The notes: a model not told the origin generated them from the letters alone. A stretch of 64,000 nucleotides of DNA from Mucilaginibacter sp. 44-25 (GCA_001898335.1 MKTS01000003.1:372001-436000), one strand, 5' to 3'. Shown: positions 1-9,381, counted from the first letter of the stretch. Numbers and translations are program-made.

Positions 1-67
1 TACTTACACACCCGGAAACAGCGATGGCCGCTGTAAGTAGTACCGGAAATAACATTTTGATTTTCAT
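1..67 (-). CDS. Lipoprotein, N-terminal fragment (runs off window)
   Basis: Reading the minus strand from an ATG at 67 gives 22 codons open to the window edge. They encode a typical lipoprotein signal peptide: charged start (MKIK), a hydrophobic stretch, then a Ser-Gly-Cys lipobox with the cysteine near residue 20. The mature protein lies outside the window, so no function can be given. A Bacteroidota -7 box on the minus strand (CAAACTTA read on plus, 93-100) lies 25 bases upstream of the ATG and would suit it. Confidence 0.6.
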   Translation of the reverse strand, partial: MKIKMLFPVLLTAAIAVSGCVS

Positions 68-236
68 GGTGTTAATGTATTTTGTTAAAATCCAAACTTA
101 TCAATGTGTTAACCACTAATATGTTTAAAGGTTTTAACGCCTTAAGCTCAAACAAATTATTTAAAACAAAAAGGGCAGCTATACGTTAAAAGAATTTTAA
201 TTCGCGGTCTTCCATCCGCTAATCCAAAAGCTCATT

Positions 237-710
237 ATGAAAAAAACACTGACACTACTTTGCGCCTCTTTTGTAATATTGTTTAGCGCCTGTACAAAAA
301 GCGGTGAAACACCACAGCTATCAGACAGCAACTGGACTTTTAACGGAGTTATCCACTTTGCTACCACTTCAAACAGGTTAGAGGCATCGGGTACCAACGC
401 GGCGTACGTTAACTTTACTGATAAAAATAAAGACCGTAACGGAACGCTGACCGTATTTTTTAAGGCATTGCCACGTGTTAACGCTTCTTATACTATTGTT
501 AGAAGTTCTGCTGCATTATCAGATACGCAATGCGCTATTACCACAAGTGACGCAACCGGTACAGGTTTTATATTTTCAGGCACCACGGCAACGTCCGTAC
601 AGGTAAGCTTTGTTGACGGAAAAATAAAAATAGATATCCCGTCTATTGCCATGAGCACGGCCGCTGGTTCAGAAAATTATACCCTACAAGGCTCAGTTTA
701 CGAGCGCTAA
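237..710 (+). CDS. Hypothetical lipoprotein
   Basis: 157 residues. The N-terminus is a lipoprotein signal (MKKTLTLLC, hydrophobic core, then Phe-Ser-Ala-Cys with the lipidated Cys at residue 19). The rest is rich in Thr, Ser, Asn and alternating hydrophobic residues, as in a small secreted beta-sandwich. I do not recognise a named family. It is divergent from the lipoprotein at 1-67 and convergent with the DUF1398 gene; a shared terminator follows it. It is probably anchored in the outer membrane or periplasm (inference). Confidence 0.75.
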   Translation: MKKTLTLLCASFVILFSACTKSGETPQLSDSNWTFNGVIHFATTSNRLEASGTNAAYVNFTDKNKDRNGTLTVFFKALPRVNASYTIVRSSAALSDTQCAITTSDATGTGFIFSGTTATSVQVSFVDGKIKIDIPSIAMSTAAGSENYTLQGSVYER

Positions 711-715
711 GAACG

Positions 716-754
716 ATAAAAAAGAAGGCCCGCACATGCGGGCTTCTTTTTTAT
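716..754. terminator. Bidirectional intrinsic terminator
   Basis: A GC-rich hairpin (GCCCGC, loop ACAT, GCGGGC, extended by GAA/TTC with a one-base bulge) is flanked by an A-run on the left and a T-run on the right. It therefore works on both strands and serves the two convergent genes around it. It overlaps the end of the DUF1398 gene by a few bases. Confidence 0.85.
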
Positions 755-1146
755 AAAAACTCTGATATAGGTTCCACAACTAAGGCATTACCAGCTTTAT
801 CCAGATAGCTGCAATACATGGACCGGGTATCAACCACCCACCTTTCAACGCCACATTCGGCGCATTGCCTGCAAAAGGTAAAAAAGTCTGAACGCCCCTG
901 CTGATGTTGGCGTATATACTGTTGCAGGACATCGGTATTTCCATTATCGTTAATGCTTTGGACGGGATACTTAGCCTCTCCGCTTACTTGATAATCGCTG
1001 GCACCTGTGTATACGGTAGCGCCGTTAGTAACGTTAAAAGTATAGTATAAAAGGCCCGAGTTTTTTATTTCCTGCACATAAGCCGGAAAGTCGGCAGCGC
1101 TTTTAACCTTACTGTGAGCGGCTTGCATTTGTTGTATTGTAAACAT
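751..1146 (-). CDS. DUF1398 family protein
   Basis: 131 residues, close to the normal length of DUF1398 (COG5562). The start resembles family members: MFTIQQMQAAHSKVKSAADFP followed by an 'xxGxxYYTF' segment. The family was once labelled 'phage envelope protein', but members are common in ordinary chromosomes and the function is unknown. The C-terminal half has three Cys (CRQCAEC) that could bind metal, which I only infer. It is a single gene, convergent with the lipoprotein gene; no phage genes lie nearby. Confidence 0.8.
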   Translation of the reverse strand: MFTIQQMQAAHSKVKSAADFPAYVQEIKNSGLLYYTFNVTNGATVYTGASDYQVSGEAKYPVQSINDNGNTDVLQQYIRQHQQGRSDFFTFCRQCAECGVERWVVDTRSMYCSYLDKAGNALVVEPISEFL

Positions 1147-1374
1147 GCGTAAATTGTAAAAAAGCGATTATTTAATTCCAGGTATATTTTAATTGGAGCT
1201 ATCAGCGTCGTTCTCTGAGACCACCAAATGTTTTACATAAGGTTGCAACGCGGTACATGGCTGATGGATCTCAAATCTCACCCTATAAATATACTAAACT
1301 TACAAAAGCCACGTATGGTTTATTTGCCTATGATGGCCTTTGTTAATACCTTGGCTTCACATCAATCATTATAT

Positions 1375-2580
1375 ATGGAAAACCTGCTTACAAGCAATAT
1401 AGCCGATACTTTCTTAACCCAATTACAGTGTCCGCAATGCGGTGCTGTGTACGCTGCATCCGACCTCAATACGGTGTGCAGAACTGAGGGCTGCCACAGT
1501 ACCCTTTTTGCCCATTATAATACCACTGTACATTTTGACAAACGCGTGCTGAAATTGCGCCCTGCCAACATGTGGCGTTACCGGGAAATGCTGCCGGTAA
1601 TTAACCCTGCAAATATAGTGACGCTGGGAGAGGGCTTCACCCCGATAATACCAATAGTCAATTCCCCGAATGTAACTGAGGGAAACGAGGTGCTCATTAA
1701 AAATGAGGCAGGCAATCCTACCGGATCTTTTAAAGCCAGAGGAATAAGCATGGCGGTGTCAAAAGCGAAGGAACTGGGAGTAGAAACCATTGCTATACCC
1801 ACTGCGGGGAACGCAGGAGGGGCCTTGTCGGCCTATGCGGCAAGGGCGGGCATAAAGGCAGTAGTGTATATGCCCCAATTAACACCCGATTTATTTAAAG
1901 ACGAATGCCGCTTATACGGTGCTGATTTAGTTGAGGTAGACGGTAATATCAGCGATTGCGGTAAACTGATACACGATCAGGCGGCGGAAAAAGGCTGGTT
2001 TCCTATATCAACCCTGCGTGAACCCTATCGCCTTGAGGGTAAGAAGACAATGGGTTATGAAATTGCTGAACAACTGAACTGGCAATTACCTGATGTAATA
2101 TGTTACCCCACGGGCGGGGGTACAGGTCTAATAGGTATATGGAAAGCCTTTGATGAGATGGAACAACTGGGGTGGATTGGCCCGGAACGCCCGCGCATGG
2201 TAGCCGTGCAATCGGAAAGCTGTAATGGGATAGTGAATGCTATTAACACCAACAGCGACAGCGCCAGTTTCATTGATGGTGGCTTTACTATAGCGAATGG
2301 CTTAAGGGTGCCTAAATCTTACGCAGATAAGATCATCATCAAGGTGCTGAGAGAAAGCCGGGGAACGGCTATAGCGATAAGCGACCAGGAAATGCAAGCT
2401 GGGGTAAGGGAACTGGCAATAAACGAGGGCTTATTTGTGGCACCGGAAGGCGCGGCATTATGGCAGGCATACAAAAAATTAAAGGCCTCGGGATGGATCA
2501 ATTATGGCGAGCGGGTTGTGCTGGTTAATACAGGTAGCGGCTATAAATACCTGGAAAATATTGACAGGGATTTGTGGTAG
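1375..2580 (+). CDS. thrC: Threonine synthase
   Basis: PLP-dependent enzyme that turns O-phosphohomoserine into threonine. An N-terminal zinc-ribbon-like segment has four Cys (CPQC, then CRTEGC), as in the archaeal/plant-type threonine synthases. The PLP lysine is in NPTGSFKARG, and a glycine-rich phosphate loop (PTGGGTGL) follows. With the ATG at 1375 the protein has 401 residues, the usual length. An in-frame ATG at 1228 would add 49 residues without recognisable similarity, so I prefer 1375. No other hom/thr genes are adjacent, so this copy stands alone. A related PLP lyase of fold type II cannot be wholly excluded. Confidence 0.82.
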   Translation: MENLLTSNIADTFLTQLQCPQCGAVYAASDLNTVCRTEGCHSTLFAHYNTTVHFDKRVLKLRPANMWRYREMLPVINPANIVTLGEGFTPIIPIVNSPNVTEGNEVLIKNEAGNPTGSFKARGISMAVSKAKELGVETIAIPTAGNAGGALSAYAARAGIKAVVYMPQLTPDLFKDECRLYGADLVEVDGNISDCGKLIHDQAAEKGWFPISTLREPYRLEGKKTMGYEIAEQLNWQLPDVICYPTGGGTGLIGIWKAFDEMEQLGWIGPERPRMVAVQSESCNGIVNAINTNSDSASFIDGGFTIANGLRVPKSYADKIIIKVLRESRGTAIAISDQEMQAGVRELAINEGLFVAPEGAALWQAYKKLKASGWINYGERVVLVNTGSGYKYLENIDRDLW

Positions 2581-2706
2581 TTTTCGCGAGGATGACGCCA
2601 ATCTATTTCTCCTATTAGTTAATTTGTAAAACCATCGGTTGTTGTCGCATGTTATTATATGTGTGCCGGCTTTGTCCTGTAGCCGCTAAAACCATAACAA
2701 CCACCC

Positions 2707-5436
2707 ATGAGCCTGAAAAAATATATTGAAAAGCGGGATTTTGACAAAACCGCTGAACCTAAAGCCGGTAAAAGTAAGGACAAAAACAAACTCCTGTTTG
2801 TAGTGCAAAAGCACGATGCGTCTCACTTGCATTACGATTTCAGGCTGGAAATGGATGGTGTGTTAAAAAGCTGGGCGGTACCTAAGGGGCCTTCTCTCGA
2901 CCCTAAAAATAAGAGGTTGGCCATGATGGTAGAGGACCACCCGTTCGACTATCGTAGTTTCGAGGGTATAATTCCACAAGGTGAATATGGCGGCGGTACA
3001 GTGATTGTATGGGACCAGGGTACCTATGAACCTATTGAAGAAATAAAGGGAAAAAAAGCCCAGGAGAAGCACCTCTTAAAACAGTTAAAAACAGGTTCGC
3101 TTAAAATTAAACTTCATGGTGAAAAGCTGGAAGGCGAGTTTGCCCTGGTAAAAACTCATGGCATGGGCGAAAACGGCTGGCTGCTTATCAAGCATAAGGA
3201 CGAATTCGCTTCCGCTAAAGATATTACCAAAGAAGATAAATCAGTATTGTCGGGCAAAACCATAGCCACAATGGAAAAAACAAGTGATAAGGTATGGACT
3301 GATGGAGGGGAGCATAAGCTTAAAAAGGAAACCAAGAAATCCCCATCAAAAAAAAAGACAACGACCGGGAAAGCGAATGATGCTATTGAAGAAATGGCCA
3401 ATGAGCAGCCAAAAGAAAACATTGATATAGCCGCTATACTTAAAAAGGCACCCAAAAGCACCATCCCAATAGGGATAAAACCTATGCTGGCAACGCTGGT
3501 TAATGAGCCCTTTGATGACCCTGACTGGATATACGAGATAAAATGGGACGGCTACAGGGCGTTATCATTCATTAACAAAGGCCAGGTGGAGGTTTTTTCA
3601 CGTAACAACAAAAGCTTTAATGATAAATATTACCCGCTTGCACGTTTATTGGCCGGGTGGGACATCACTGCGGTAGTGGATGGCGAGATCCTGGTTTTAA
3701 ACGATAAGGGCGTATCTAACTTTAGCGCCCTGCAAAACTGGCGCAGCGAAGCTGATGGTGAACTGGTGTACTATATATTTGATATTCTATGGTATAACGG
3801 CAAAGACCTTACGAGCCTGCCGCTTAGCCAAAGGCAGGCCATACTAAAAGAAATTATTCCGGATAATGACGACCGTGTACGCCTGAGCCAGACTTTTAAA
3901 GCTAACGGTACGGAGTTTTTTGAGGCAGCCCAAAAAATTGGCCTTGAAGGTATTATGGCTAAAAAGGCAAGCGGCACTTATATACCCGACAGCCGCTCAA
4001 AAGAATGGCTTAAAATAAAGATCAACAAACGGCAGGAGGTAGTAATAGGCGGGTTTACGCGTAACGAGGGCACATCTAAACAGTTTAGCTCATTACTGCT
4101 GGGCGTTTACGAGGGCGATAGGTTGCAATATGTTGGGAAAGTAGGTACAGGCTTTTCAGATAAGCTGCAAAAGGAAATGATGGGTTTGTTTAAGCCGCTG
4201 ATCGTAAATAACAGCCCGTTTGGGTTTGAGCCTGATGTCAATAAACCATCACGGTTTCGGCCCAATCCGCCCAAAGCAAAGGCTACATGGCTAAAGCCTG
4301 ATTTGGTATGTGAGGTCAGTTTTTCAGAAGTAACCAGCGATGGCGTTTTCAGGCACCCCTCATTTGAAGGTATGCGTGTTGATAAAAAAGCCAGGGATGT
4401 AGTACGTGAAATTGGCGGCGAAACTGATGAAATAGTAGAACATTCCGCCGGGGATGAAAAGAAAGAGGCATTGGTTAAGGCTCCTTCAGGCAATACGAAG
4501 CGTACGCTTCTAAACCCTAACGAAGAAACACAGGTAAAAAAAATATGCGGGCACGACCTCAAGTTTACCCACCTCAGTAAAGTGTACTGGCCTGGCGAGG
4601 GGATTACCAAGCGGGACATGTTCAATTATTATTACCAGATCGCTGAATACATATTACCTTATCTGAAAGACAGGCCCCAATCATTAAATCGGTTCCCGAA
4701 TGGGATAAAAGGGTCAAGTTTTTATCAAAAGGATGTGAAAGGGAAGTCACCCGACTGGGTACGCACCTTCCCGTACACTACAAGCGACGGAGAGCACAAA
4801 GAATATTTGGTGGGGCATGATGAGGCAACACTTTTATGGATGGCTTCATTGGGCTGTATTGAAATGAACCCATGGTTTAGTCGTATTAACACACCGGACA
4901 ATCCGGACTATTGCGTTATTGACCTCGATCCGGATAAAAACACCTTCAATCAGGTAATCAGTGCGGCGCAGGAAGTTAAAAAGGTTTTAGACGCTATTGA
5001 TGTACCTGCATGCTGCAAAACATCCGGATCTACAGGTATGCATATCTATATTCCGCTTGGCGCGAAATATGATTATGACCAATCGCAAATGTTCGCACGC
5101 CTCATTGTAAATATTGTGCATAAGCAGATCCCCGAATATACTTCCCTCGAGCGTATGGTAAAAAACAGAGGCGGTAAAATGTATCTTGATTTTTTACAGA
5201 ACAGGCCCGGCGCTACTATAGCCGGCCCCTATTCCCTAAGGCCTAAACCCGGAGCAACGGTATCCATGCCGTTGCATTGGGATGAGGTAAAGCCCGGCCT
5301 TACCATGCAGCAATTCAATATAAAAAATGCCGTAGAACGTGCGCGGAGCGAAGGAGATTTATTTAAAGGAGTGCTTGAGAAAGGAATAGACCTGATAAAG
5401 ACCATAGAAAAAGCCAAAAGCATATTTGATGTATGA
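2707..5436 (+). CDS. ligD: DNA ligase D (phosphoesterase-ligase-polymerase)
   Basis: 909 residues with all three LigD domains in the order PE-LIG-POL. The 3'-phosphoesterase domain (about 1-165) has the metal-binding HDASHLHYDFRLE set (His36, His40, His42, Asp44) and His78. The ATP-dependent ligase domain (about 255-560) has motif I KWDGYR with the adenylated Lys279. A linker rich in Lys joins the first two. The polymerase/primase domain starts near 615 and has the DLDP metal site near 739 and a SGSTGMHIY motif near 774. In other bacteria LigD works with Ku in non-homologous end joining; no ku gene lies in this window. Confidence 0.95.
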   Translation: MSLKKYIEKRDFDKTAEPKAGKSKDKNKLLFVVQKHDASHLHYDFRLEMDGVLKSWAVPKGPSLDPKNKRLAMMVEDHPFDYRSFEGIIPQGEYGGGTVIVWDQGTYEPIEEIKGKKAQEKHLLKQLKTGSLKIKLHGEKLEGEFALVKTHGMGENGWLLIKHKDEFASAKDITKEDKSVLSGKTIATMEKTSDKVWTDGGEHKLKKETKKSPSKKKTTTGKANDAIEEMANEQPKENIDIAAILKKAPKSTIPIGIKPMLATLVNEPFDDPDWIYEIKWDGYRALSFINKGQVEVFSRNNKSFNDKYYPLARLLAGWDITAVVDGEILVLNDKGVSNFSALQNWRSEADGELVYYIFDILWYNGKDLTSLPLSQRQAILKEIIPDNDDRVRLSQTFKANGTEFFEAAQKIGLEGIMAKKASGTYIPDSRSKEWLKIKINKRQEVVIGGFTRNEGTSKQFSSLLLGVYEGDRLQYVGKVGTGFSDKLQKEMMGLFKPLIVNNSPFGFEPDVNKPSRFRPNPPKAKATWLKPDLVCEVSFSEVTSDGVFRHPSFEGMRVDKKARDVVREIGGETDEIVEHSAGDEKKEALVKAPSGNTKRTLLNPNEETQVKKICGHDLKFTHLSKVYWPGEGITKRDMFNYYYQIAEYILPYLKDRPQSLNRFPNGIKGSSFYQKDVKGKSPDWVRTFPYTTSDGEHKEYLVGHDEATLLWMASLGCIEMNPWFSRINTPDNPDYCVIDLDPDKNTFNQVISAAQEVKKVLDAIDVPACCKTSGSTGMHIYIPLGAKYDYDQSQMFARLIVNIVHKQIPEYTSLERMVKNRGGKMYLDFLQNRPGATIAGPYSLRPKPGATVSMPLHWDEVKPGLTMQQFNIKNAVERARSEGDLFKGVLEKGIDLIKTIEKAKSIFDV

Positions 5437-5460
5437 TCAATTGCTTTTGGCTTTAGCCGT

Positions 5461-5829
5461 TTAAGCCGCGGCTATTTGGATTTTAACCTTATTGATGAGT
5501 GAAGTCATATCAAACGGTTTTTGCAGCACATCATCCGGAGCGCCATTCTGTGTTAGGGCTTCTTCCAGATCATCTTCTCCCGAGCAAATGATAACAGGCA
5601 CCCTGCTGGTCTCTTTATTCATTTTCAGCACCTTACAAATTTCTTTGCCATTCATTCCCGGCATGCATGCATCCATTATTAGTAAGTCTGGATGTTTAAT
5701 CTTAACTTCTTCAATTACATGCTCGCCACCATTTAGCGAGTAAACATCGTATCCGCAATTTTTAAGTATATAACTCATTACTTCTACAATGAGTTCATTA
5801 TCATCAACTATTAATATTTTCTTTGCCAT
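5461..5829 (-). CDS. Single-domain response regulator (CheY-like)
   Basis: 122 residues from the ATG at 5829: a lone receiver domain. It has the acidic pair in ILIVDDNE, the phospho-acceptor Asp in LLIMDACMPGMNG, the Ser/Thr position (IICSGEDD) and the conserved Lys in LQKPFDM. There is no output domain, so it acts by protein contact or as a phosphorelay intermediate. The upstream in-frame extension to 5883 is rejected because an AGAGGAAG ribosome site sits just before ATG 5829. No histidine kinase is adjacent. Confidence 0.88.
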   Translation of the reverse strand: MAKKILIVDDNELIVEVMSYILKNCGYDVYSLNGGEHVIEEVKIKHPDLLIMDACMPGMNGKEICKVLKMNKETSRVPVIICSGEDDLEEALTQNGAPDDVLQKPFDMTSLINKVKIQIAAA

Positions 5830-5904
5830 CTCGTATCTTCCTCTCTTACAGCTTAATTGCAAAGCCTGTGCCGAATTATGCAACAGTTTTAAAAATTAAC
5901 TTAA

Positions 5905-5947
5905 AAAACAAAAGCGGGATAGTTTAACTATCCCGCTTTTGTTTTTA
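5905..5947. terminator. Intrinsic terminator of nitroreductase gene
   Basis: Long, nearly perfect hairpin (AAAACAAAAGCGGGATAG / CTATCCCGCTTTTGTTTT with a TTTAA loop) just after the stop of the minus-strand nitroreductase. A/T runs on both sides make it bidirectional in form. Confidence 0.85.
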
Positions 5948-5960
5948 TTAGTATAATTAA

Positions 5961-6590
5961 TTAAACATGTATAAACAGTTCTTCCTTAGCCCGGCGTACT
6001 TTGGCTAATTGCGCATAGGCATCGTCACTGGCGCGGTAGCCAACGGTAGCGATGACGGTAGCAGTTAAACCCTTTTCAGTTAAATTTAAGATATCGTTAT
6101 AACGTGCCACATCAAAACCTTCCATAGGGCAAATATCTACGCTTTGTTCAGATGCGGCAGCTATCAATACCCCCAGTGCTATATAGGCCTGTTTTTGAGA
6201 CCATGTTTTGAGTTCTTCTTTTGATCGGCCGTTGATAGTTCCAAGCACCATGCCTTCAAAACCAGCAAGGCTTTCACGTGGTACATTACGTATGGCTGCT
6301 ACATTGTCTATGTATTTTTTACCAAATTCTTCGTTAAGGTTATTTTCTACCGCGAAAACAATTAGTTGAGAAGCATCAGTGATCTGTGTTTGCCCATGTG
6401 AAGCCTCTTTCAGTTGTTCGCGGATGGCAGCGTCTTCAACTACCAAAATGCGGTAGGGTTGTAAGCCAAGTGACGATGGCGCCAGCTGAGTAGCCTCTAA
6501 AATATAATCTAATTTTTCCGAAGCAATTTTTTGAGTATTGTCGAATTTTTTGGTGGCATAACGCCATTTTAATTTATCTACTAATGACAT
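5961..6590 (-). CDS. NAD(P)H-dependent nitroreductase family oxidoreductase
   Basis: 209 residues, normal for NfsB/NfnB-type flavoproteins, which bind FMN as dimers and reduce nitroaromatics, quinones or similar compounds with NAD(P)H. The N-terminal KWRYATKKFD segment carries the FMN-contacting Arg-x-x-x-Lys, and LAPSSLGLQPYRILVV is the family's next conserved block. The natural substrate cannot be told from sequence. It is transcribed alone, with a -7 box upstream and a strong terminator downstream. Confidence 0.88.
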   Translation of the reverse strand: MSLVDKLKWRYATKKFDNTQKIASEKLDYILEATQLAPSSLGLQPYRILVVEDAAIREQLKEASHGQTQITDASQLIVFAVENNLNEEFGKKYIDNVAAIRNVPRESLAGFEGMVLGTINGRSKEELKTWSQKQAYIALGVLIAAASEQSVDICPMEGFDVARYNDILNLTEKGLTATVIATVGYRASDDAYAQLAKVRRAKEELFIHV

Positions 6591-6609
6591 ATTCTCTGAT
6601 TTAATGGGA

Positions 6610-6617
6610 CAAATATA
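6610..6617 (-). promoter_or_regulatory. -7 box for nitroreductase gene
   Basis: Plus-strand CAAATATA reads TATATTTG on the minus strand, an exact match to the Bacteroidota -7 consensus TAnnTTTG. It lies 19 bases upstream of the ATG at 6590. No well-spaced -33 TTTG is seen (best TTG is 17 bases away). Confidence 0.5.
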
Positions 6618-6678
6618 TGTGTTGCAACATTCAACAACAGTCAGCCTTTGGTAAGGTTTTATCTCTTAGGCAATTAAA

Positions 6679-7068
6679 TCAGAATTCGTCGGCAGTAGAA
6701 GGTGTTTCAAGTATATCGCTGGCAAATGAAATGTTTTTATGCGCAATATCTATCACAAAATTATAGTAGGAGTGCTGGTTAACGTGGTCTTTTACCAGGT
6801 CCTCACAGCCGAAAGTAAGCTGCATATCATAACCAATCCTTAGTCGTCCGCTCAATGTTTGCAGATCAAAAGAGATAAGCGAGAGCCTCAAATTACTGAT
6901 AGTAGACGGCCCGAATTTGGGCTTATTTTCATACTGCAATGCAGATACTAACAAAGGGTAAGCGTGGCTATCCGGATTAAATAAAGCTTCTATAAAACAT
7001 AGGATGTCCTCCGGGCTATCAAGCTTACTAAAACCAACCGGTAAAGAGGTGTTAAATGATTGTTGCAT
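6679..7068 (-). CDS. Hypothetical protein downstream of GT51 gene
   Basis: 129 residues, no signal peptide and no membrane segment. The composition is that of a small soluble alpha/beta protein. I do not recognise the family. Its ATG overlaps the stop codon of the upstream glycosyltransferase gene by one base (TAATG), so the two are very likely translated together, which hints at a link to envelope synthesis (inference only). Confidence 0.65.
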   Translation of the reverse strand: MQQSFNTSLPVGFSKLDSPEDILCFIEALFNPDSHAYPLLVSALQYENKPKFGPSTISNLRLSLISFDLQTLSGRLRIGYDMQLTFGCEDLVKDHVNQHSYYNFVIDIAHKNISFASDILETPSTADEF

Positions 7069-9335
7069 TACGGCATCCGGTCTTTAAGTTCACGCTCCTT
7101 TTCTTTACCCTCTTCTTTAAGTCGTTTTTTCTCGGCTTTTATTTCCTTTTTGGTTTTACCCGCAGTGTCTACATTATCAATTTTGAATTTGTATTCCGCT
7201 TTTACCTTTTCAATTTCCTGTTTAAGCCTGGCTTTAATAGCGTCGTTAGTTTCCTCAATCTTCTTTTCCATGGCTGCCTGCGCGGTATCTTTTTTACCAA
7301 ACAAGCGCTGGAAGAAATTGGGTTTCTTAGGTTCTTCAAAAACCGGCGTAACACCTACGCCCGCGGCATCATCATCGTTGTCGGCCTGGCGTATCAGGCT
7401 GTCTGCTGTGGCGGTATCAATCGGTGCTATCTGGCGTCGTAAGCCTTCGCGTAAGCGTACACTATAAAATCCGTACGCGTTGCTATCGGGCTCGGTAAGC
7501 CCGCGCTTGGCCATAAGGCGGCCAATCAGATTAAAATATCCATGCAGCCGCTGCCTTAGGGTGCCGTCGGGTTCAAAGGCGTATAAGCCAGCTTTAGGGT
7601 TGGGTACTATGCTGGCAAGGAAGATACCTTCGCCCAGCGTAAGCTCTGACGGCGCTTTGCCAAAGTAATAATGAGAAGCCTCTGAAATACCATATATACC
7701 ACGGCCCCATTCAATAATATTGAAGTAGACCTCCAGCATACGGTTTTTACTCATTATGCGATTGTTCTCAATCAGCCATACAATCAGTATTTCCTCTATC
7801 TTGCGTGACAGGGTTTTATTGCGGGTTAAAAAAGCGTTTTTGATCAGCTGCATGGATATGGTACTGCCGCCACGTTTAAATTTCTTTTCTTTGATATCCG
7901 TGATGAACGATTTGCGAATGGACTCATCAACAAAGCCACGATTAGTGTAAAACGATGGGTCTTCGGCAGTCATTACCGCGTTGCGCAGGTTGGGCGAAAT
8001 TTGGTTTAGCGGTGTAAACTCCGGGTTCTCGGGGCCAATAGTATGAGGCGGCATAGGCTTGCCCTTTTCATATGGCACATACACAAATGTTTTGTTGAGT
8101 TTGCCCAGATCAACCTTGCCGTACTTAAGTATCCTGAAATCGTTACTCTTTTGCAGGGTTGAGTTAAAAACCATATCATCAATATGTGCCCAGTTGAGAT
8201 ACATATCCAGGCTGTAATTGAGCTTCCCGCTTACCTGTATACCCTCAAGAGATTCAAACATGCCTGTTGGGAACGAGTCGAAAACGTCCTGAGCGTTTTG
8301 CCAGTCGGTTTTAAACTTTACCTCGTATATCTTTACCGGGTTTAGTGTGTATTTGACGAACGGGTGAGCAGAGAGCTTTTTAAGGTGAATAACCGACGAG
8401 CTATCAAGTGATACGAAGTTGGAGCCAACCACAAAATTAGCGTCAATAGAACCGTTAGGTACAACAATATCCTGCGTAGATAGCCCCGGATGATTAAGTA
8501 ACAGGTTACGGATAGACCAATAGCCGTTTATTTTGGTTTCGCCGCTGCTATGGCTCACATTGCTTAGGCGTGTGGTAATGGTATCAAAATTGAGCTTTAA
8601 TTTAAACTTCTTTTGTATCAGCGGCAGCTCTACTTTTTTCCCCTCGGCATACAGGCGGATATCAATATCTTTATCAGACGGCACCATTTTCCCATCCACA
8701 TGCCAGGTAGATTCGCCTTTATTTACATTAATGGTAGAATTAAGCCTCCCGTTTTTGATGGACGCCGTAGTTGTAAGCAAGGTAAGCGTGGTACTGTCGT
8801 CTCTAAAACTTGTCAGGAAATTTTTAAGTGAAAGGTTATCAGGGATCTTATACAATACCTCGTTAATGAGCCGGTTGGAAACATCAGAGAGGTCAACTTT
8901 ATGGCCCGTATCTGTAGTGTCTTTCTTCTTTTTAAAAAGGAAGTCAAAGTTTTTTACACCTTTCACACTGGTGAGGTTCAGGTGCCCATCCTGCAATACT
9001 ACGTCGCCCAGCTTAATATTGCCAAAAATAAGCGGCAATACTTTTACACTTACATCAAATCGTTTAACAGAAAACAGGCTATCGCGCTGCTGCGGCACTA
9101 CGCTGATATCCTCGAAGGCAACGGTGGCCATTCCCGTAAAACGCGCCGAACCTATTTTTACATCTAAATTATAATCACGCTTGGCTTTTGCCGTAGCTTT
9201 GCTGATAGCTTTTTGCAAAAGTACCTCACGCTTGCTATAGGCAACATATCCGCCAATGGCTACCATTACAACCAATGCAGCAATAGTGATCAGGGCGATA
9301 CGGATATATTTGGGGTTGATGTGAAAACGGCGCAT
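7068..9335 (-). CDS. AsmA-like / GT51 peptidoglycan glycosyltransferase
   Basis: 755 residues from ATG 9335. A single N-terminal membrane anchor (about 8-32) is followed by a long AsmA-like periplasmic region (about 45-400). A GT51 glycosyltransferase domain lies at about 445-620: AEDPSFYTNRG holds the first catalytic Glu, then RGGSTISMQ, KIEEILIVW and EVYFNIIEWGRGIYGI. No transpeptidase domain follows, so it should polymerise glycan strands but not cross-link them. The C-terminus is charged and Lys/Glu-rich. Upstream in-frame ATGs at 9413 and 9350 lie before or against the promoter -7 box, so I choose 9335. Confidence 0.85.
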   Translation of the reverse strand: MRRFHINPKYIRIALITIAALVVMVAIGGYVAYSKREVLLQKAISKATAKAKRDYNLDVKIGSARFTGMATVAFEDISVVPQQRDSLFSVKRFDVSVKVLPLIFGNIKLGDVVLQDGHLNLTSVKGVKNFDFLFKKKKDTTDTGHKVDLSDVSNRLINEVLYKIPDNLSLKNFLTSFRDDSTTLTLLTTTASIKNGRLNSTINVNKGESTWHVDGKMVPSDKDIDIRLYAEGKKVELPLIQKKFKLKLNFDTITTRLSNVSHSSGETKINGYWSIRNLLLNHPGLSTQDIVVPNGSIDANFVVGSNFVSLDSSSVIHLKKLSAHPFVKYTLNPVKIYEVKFKTDWQNAQDVFDSFPTGMFESLEGIQVSGKLNYSLDMYLNWAHIDDMVFNSTLQKSNDFRILKYGKVDLGKLNKTFVYVPYEKGKPMPPHTIGPENPEFTPLNQISPNLRNAVMTAEDPSFYTNRGFVDESIRKSFITDIKEKKFKRGGSTISMQLIKNAFLTRNKTLSRKIEEILIVWLIENNRIMSKNRMLEVYFNIIEWGRGIYGISEASHYYFGKAPSELTLGEGIFLASIVPNPKAGLYAFEPDGTLRQRLHGYFNLIGRLMAKRGLTEPDSNAYGFYSVRLREGLRRQIAPIDTATADSLIRQADNDDDAAGVGVTPVFEEPKKPNFFQRLFGKKDTAQAAMEKKIEETNDAIKARLKQEIEKVKAEYKFKIDNVDTAGKTKKEIKAEKKRLKEEGKEKERELKDRMP

Positions 9336-9350
9336 AGATGATTTTTGCAT

Positions 9351-9381
9351 CAAAACTAAACTAAATATAATGTGCTGCAAA
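9351..9381 (-). promoter_or_regulatory. Promoter of GT51 gene
   Basis: On the minus strand TTTG (9381-9378), 19 bases, then TAGTTTTG (9358-9351): a full match to the Bacteroidota sigma-70-type promoter. The G of the -7 box touches the ATG at 9350, so translation more likely begins at 9335, giving a leader of about ten bases. Confidence 0.7.

Noticed and set aside
751..1146. Prophage marker
   Set aside because: DUF1398 was named a phage envelope protein, but no other phage genes lie nearby and the family is common in chromosomes.
1228..1374. N-terminal extension of threonine synthase
   Set aside because: The 49 added residues do not match the family, and the zinc-ribbon start at 1375 fits the expected length.
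8533..9174. 213-codon open frame opposite the GT51 gene
   Set aside because: Antisense to a convincing AsmA/GT51 gene, no signal or family, biased composition.
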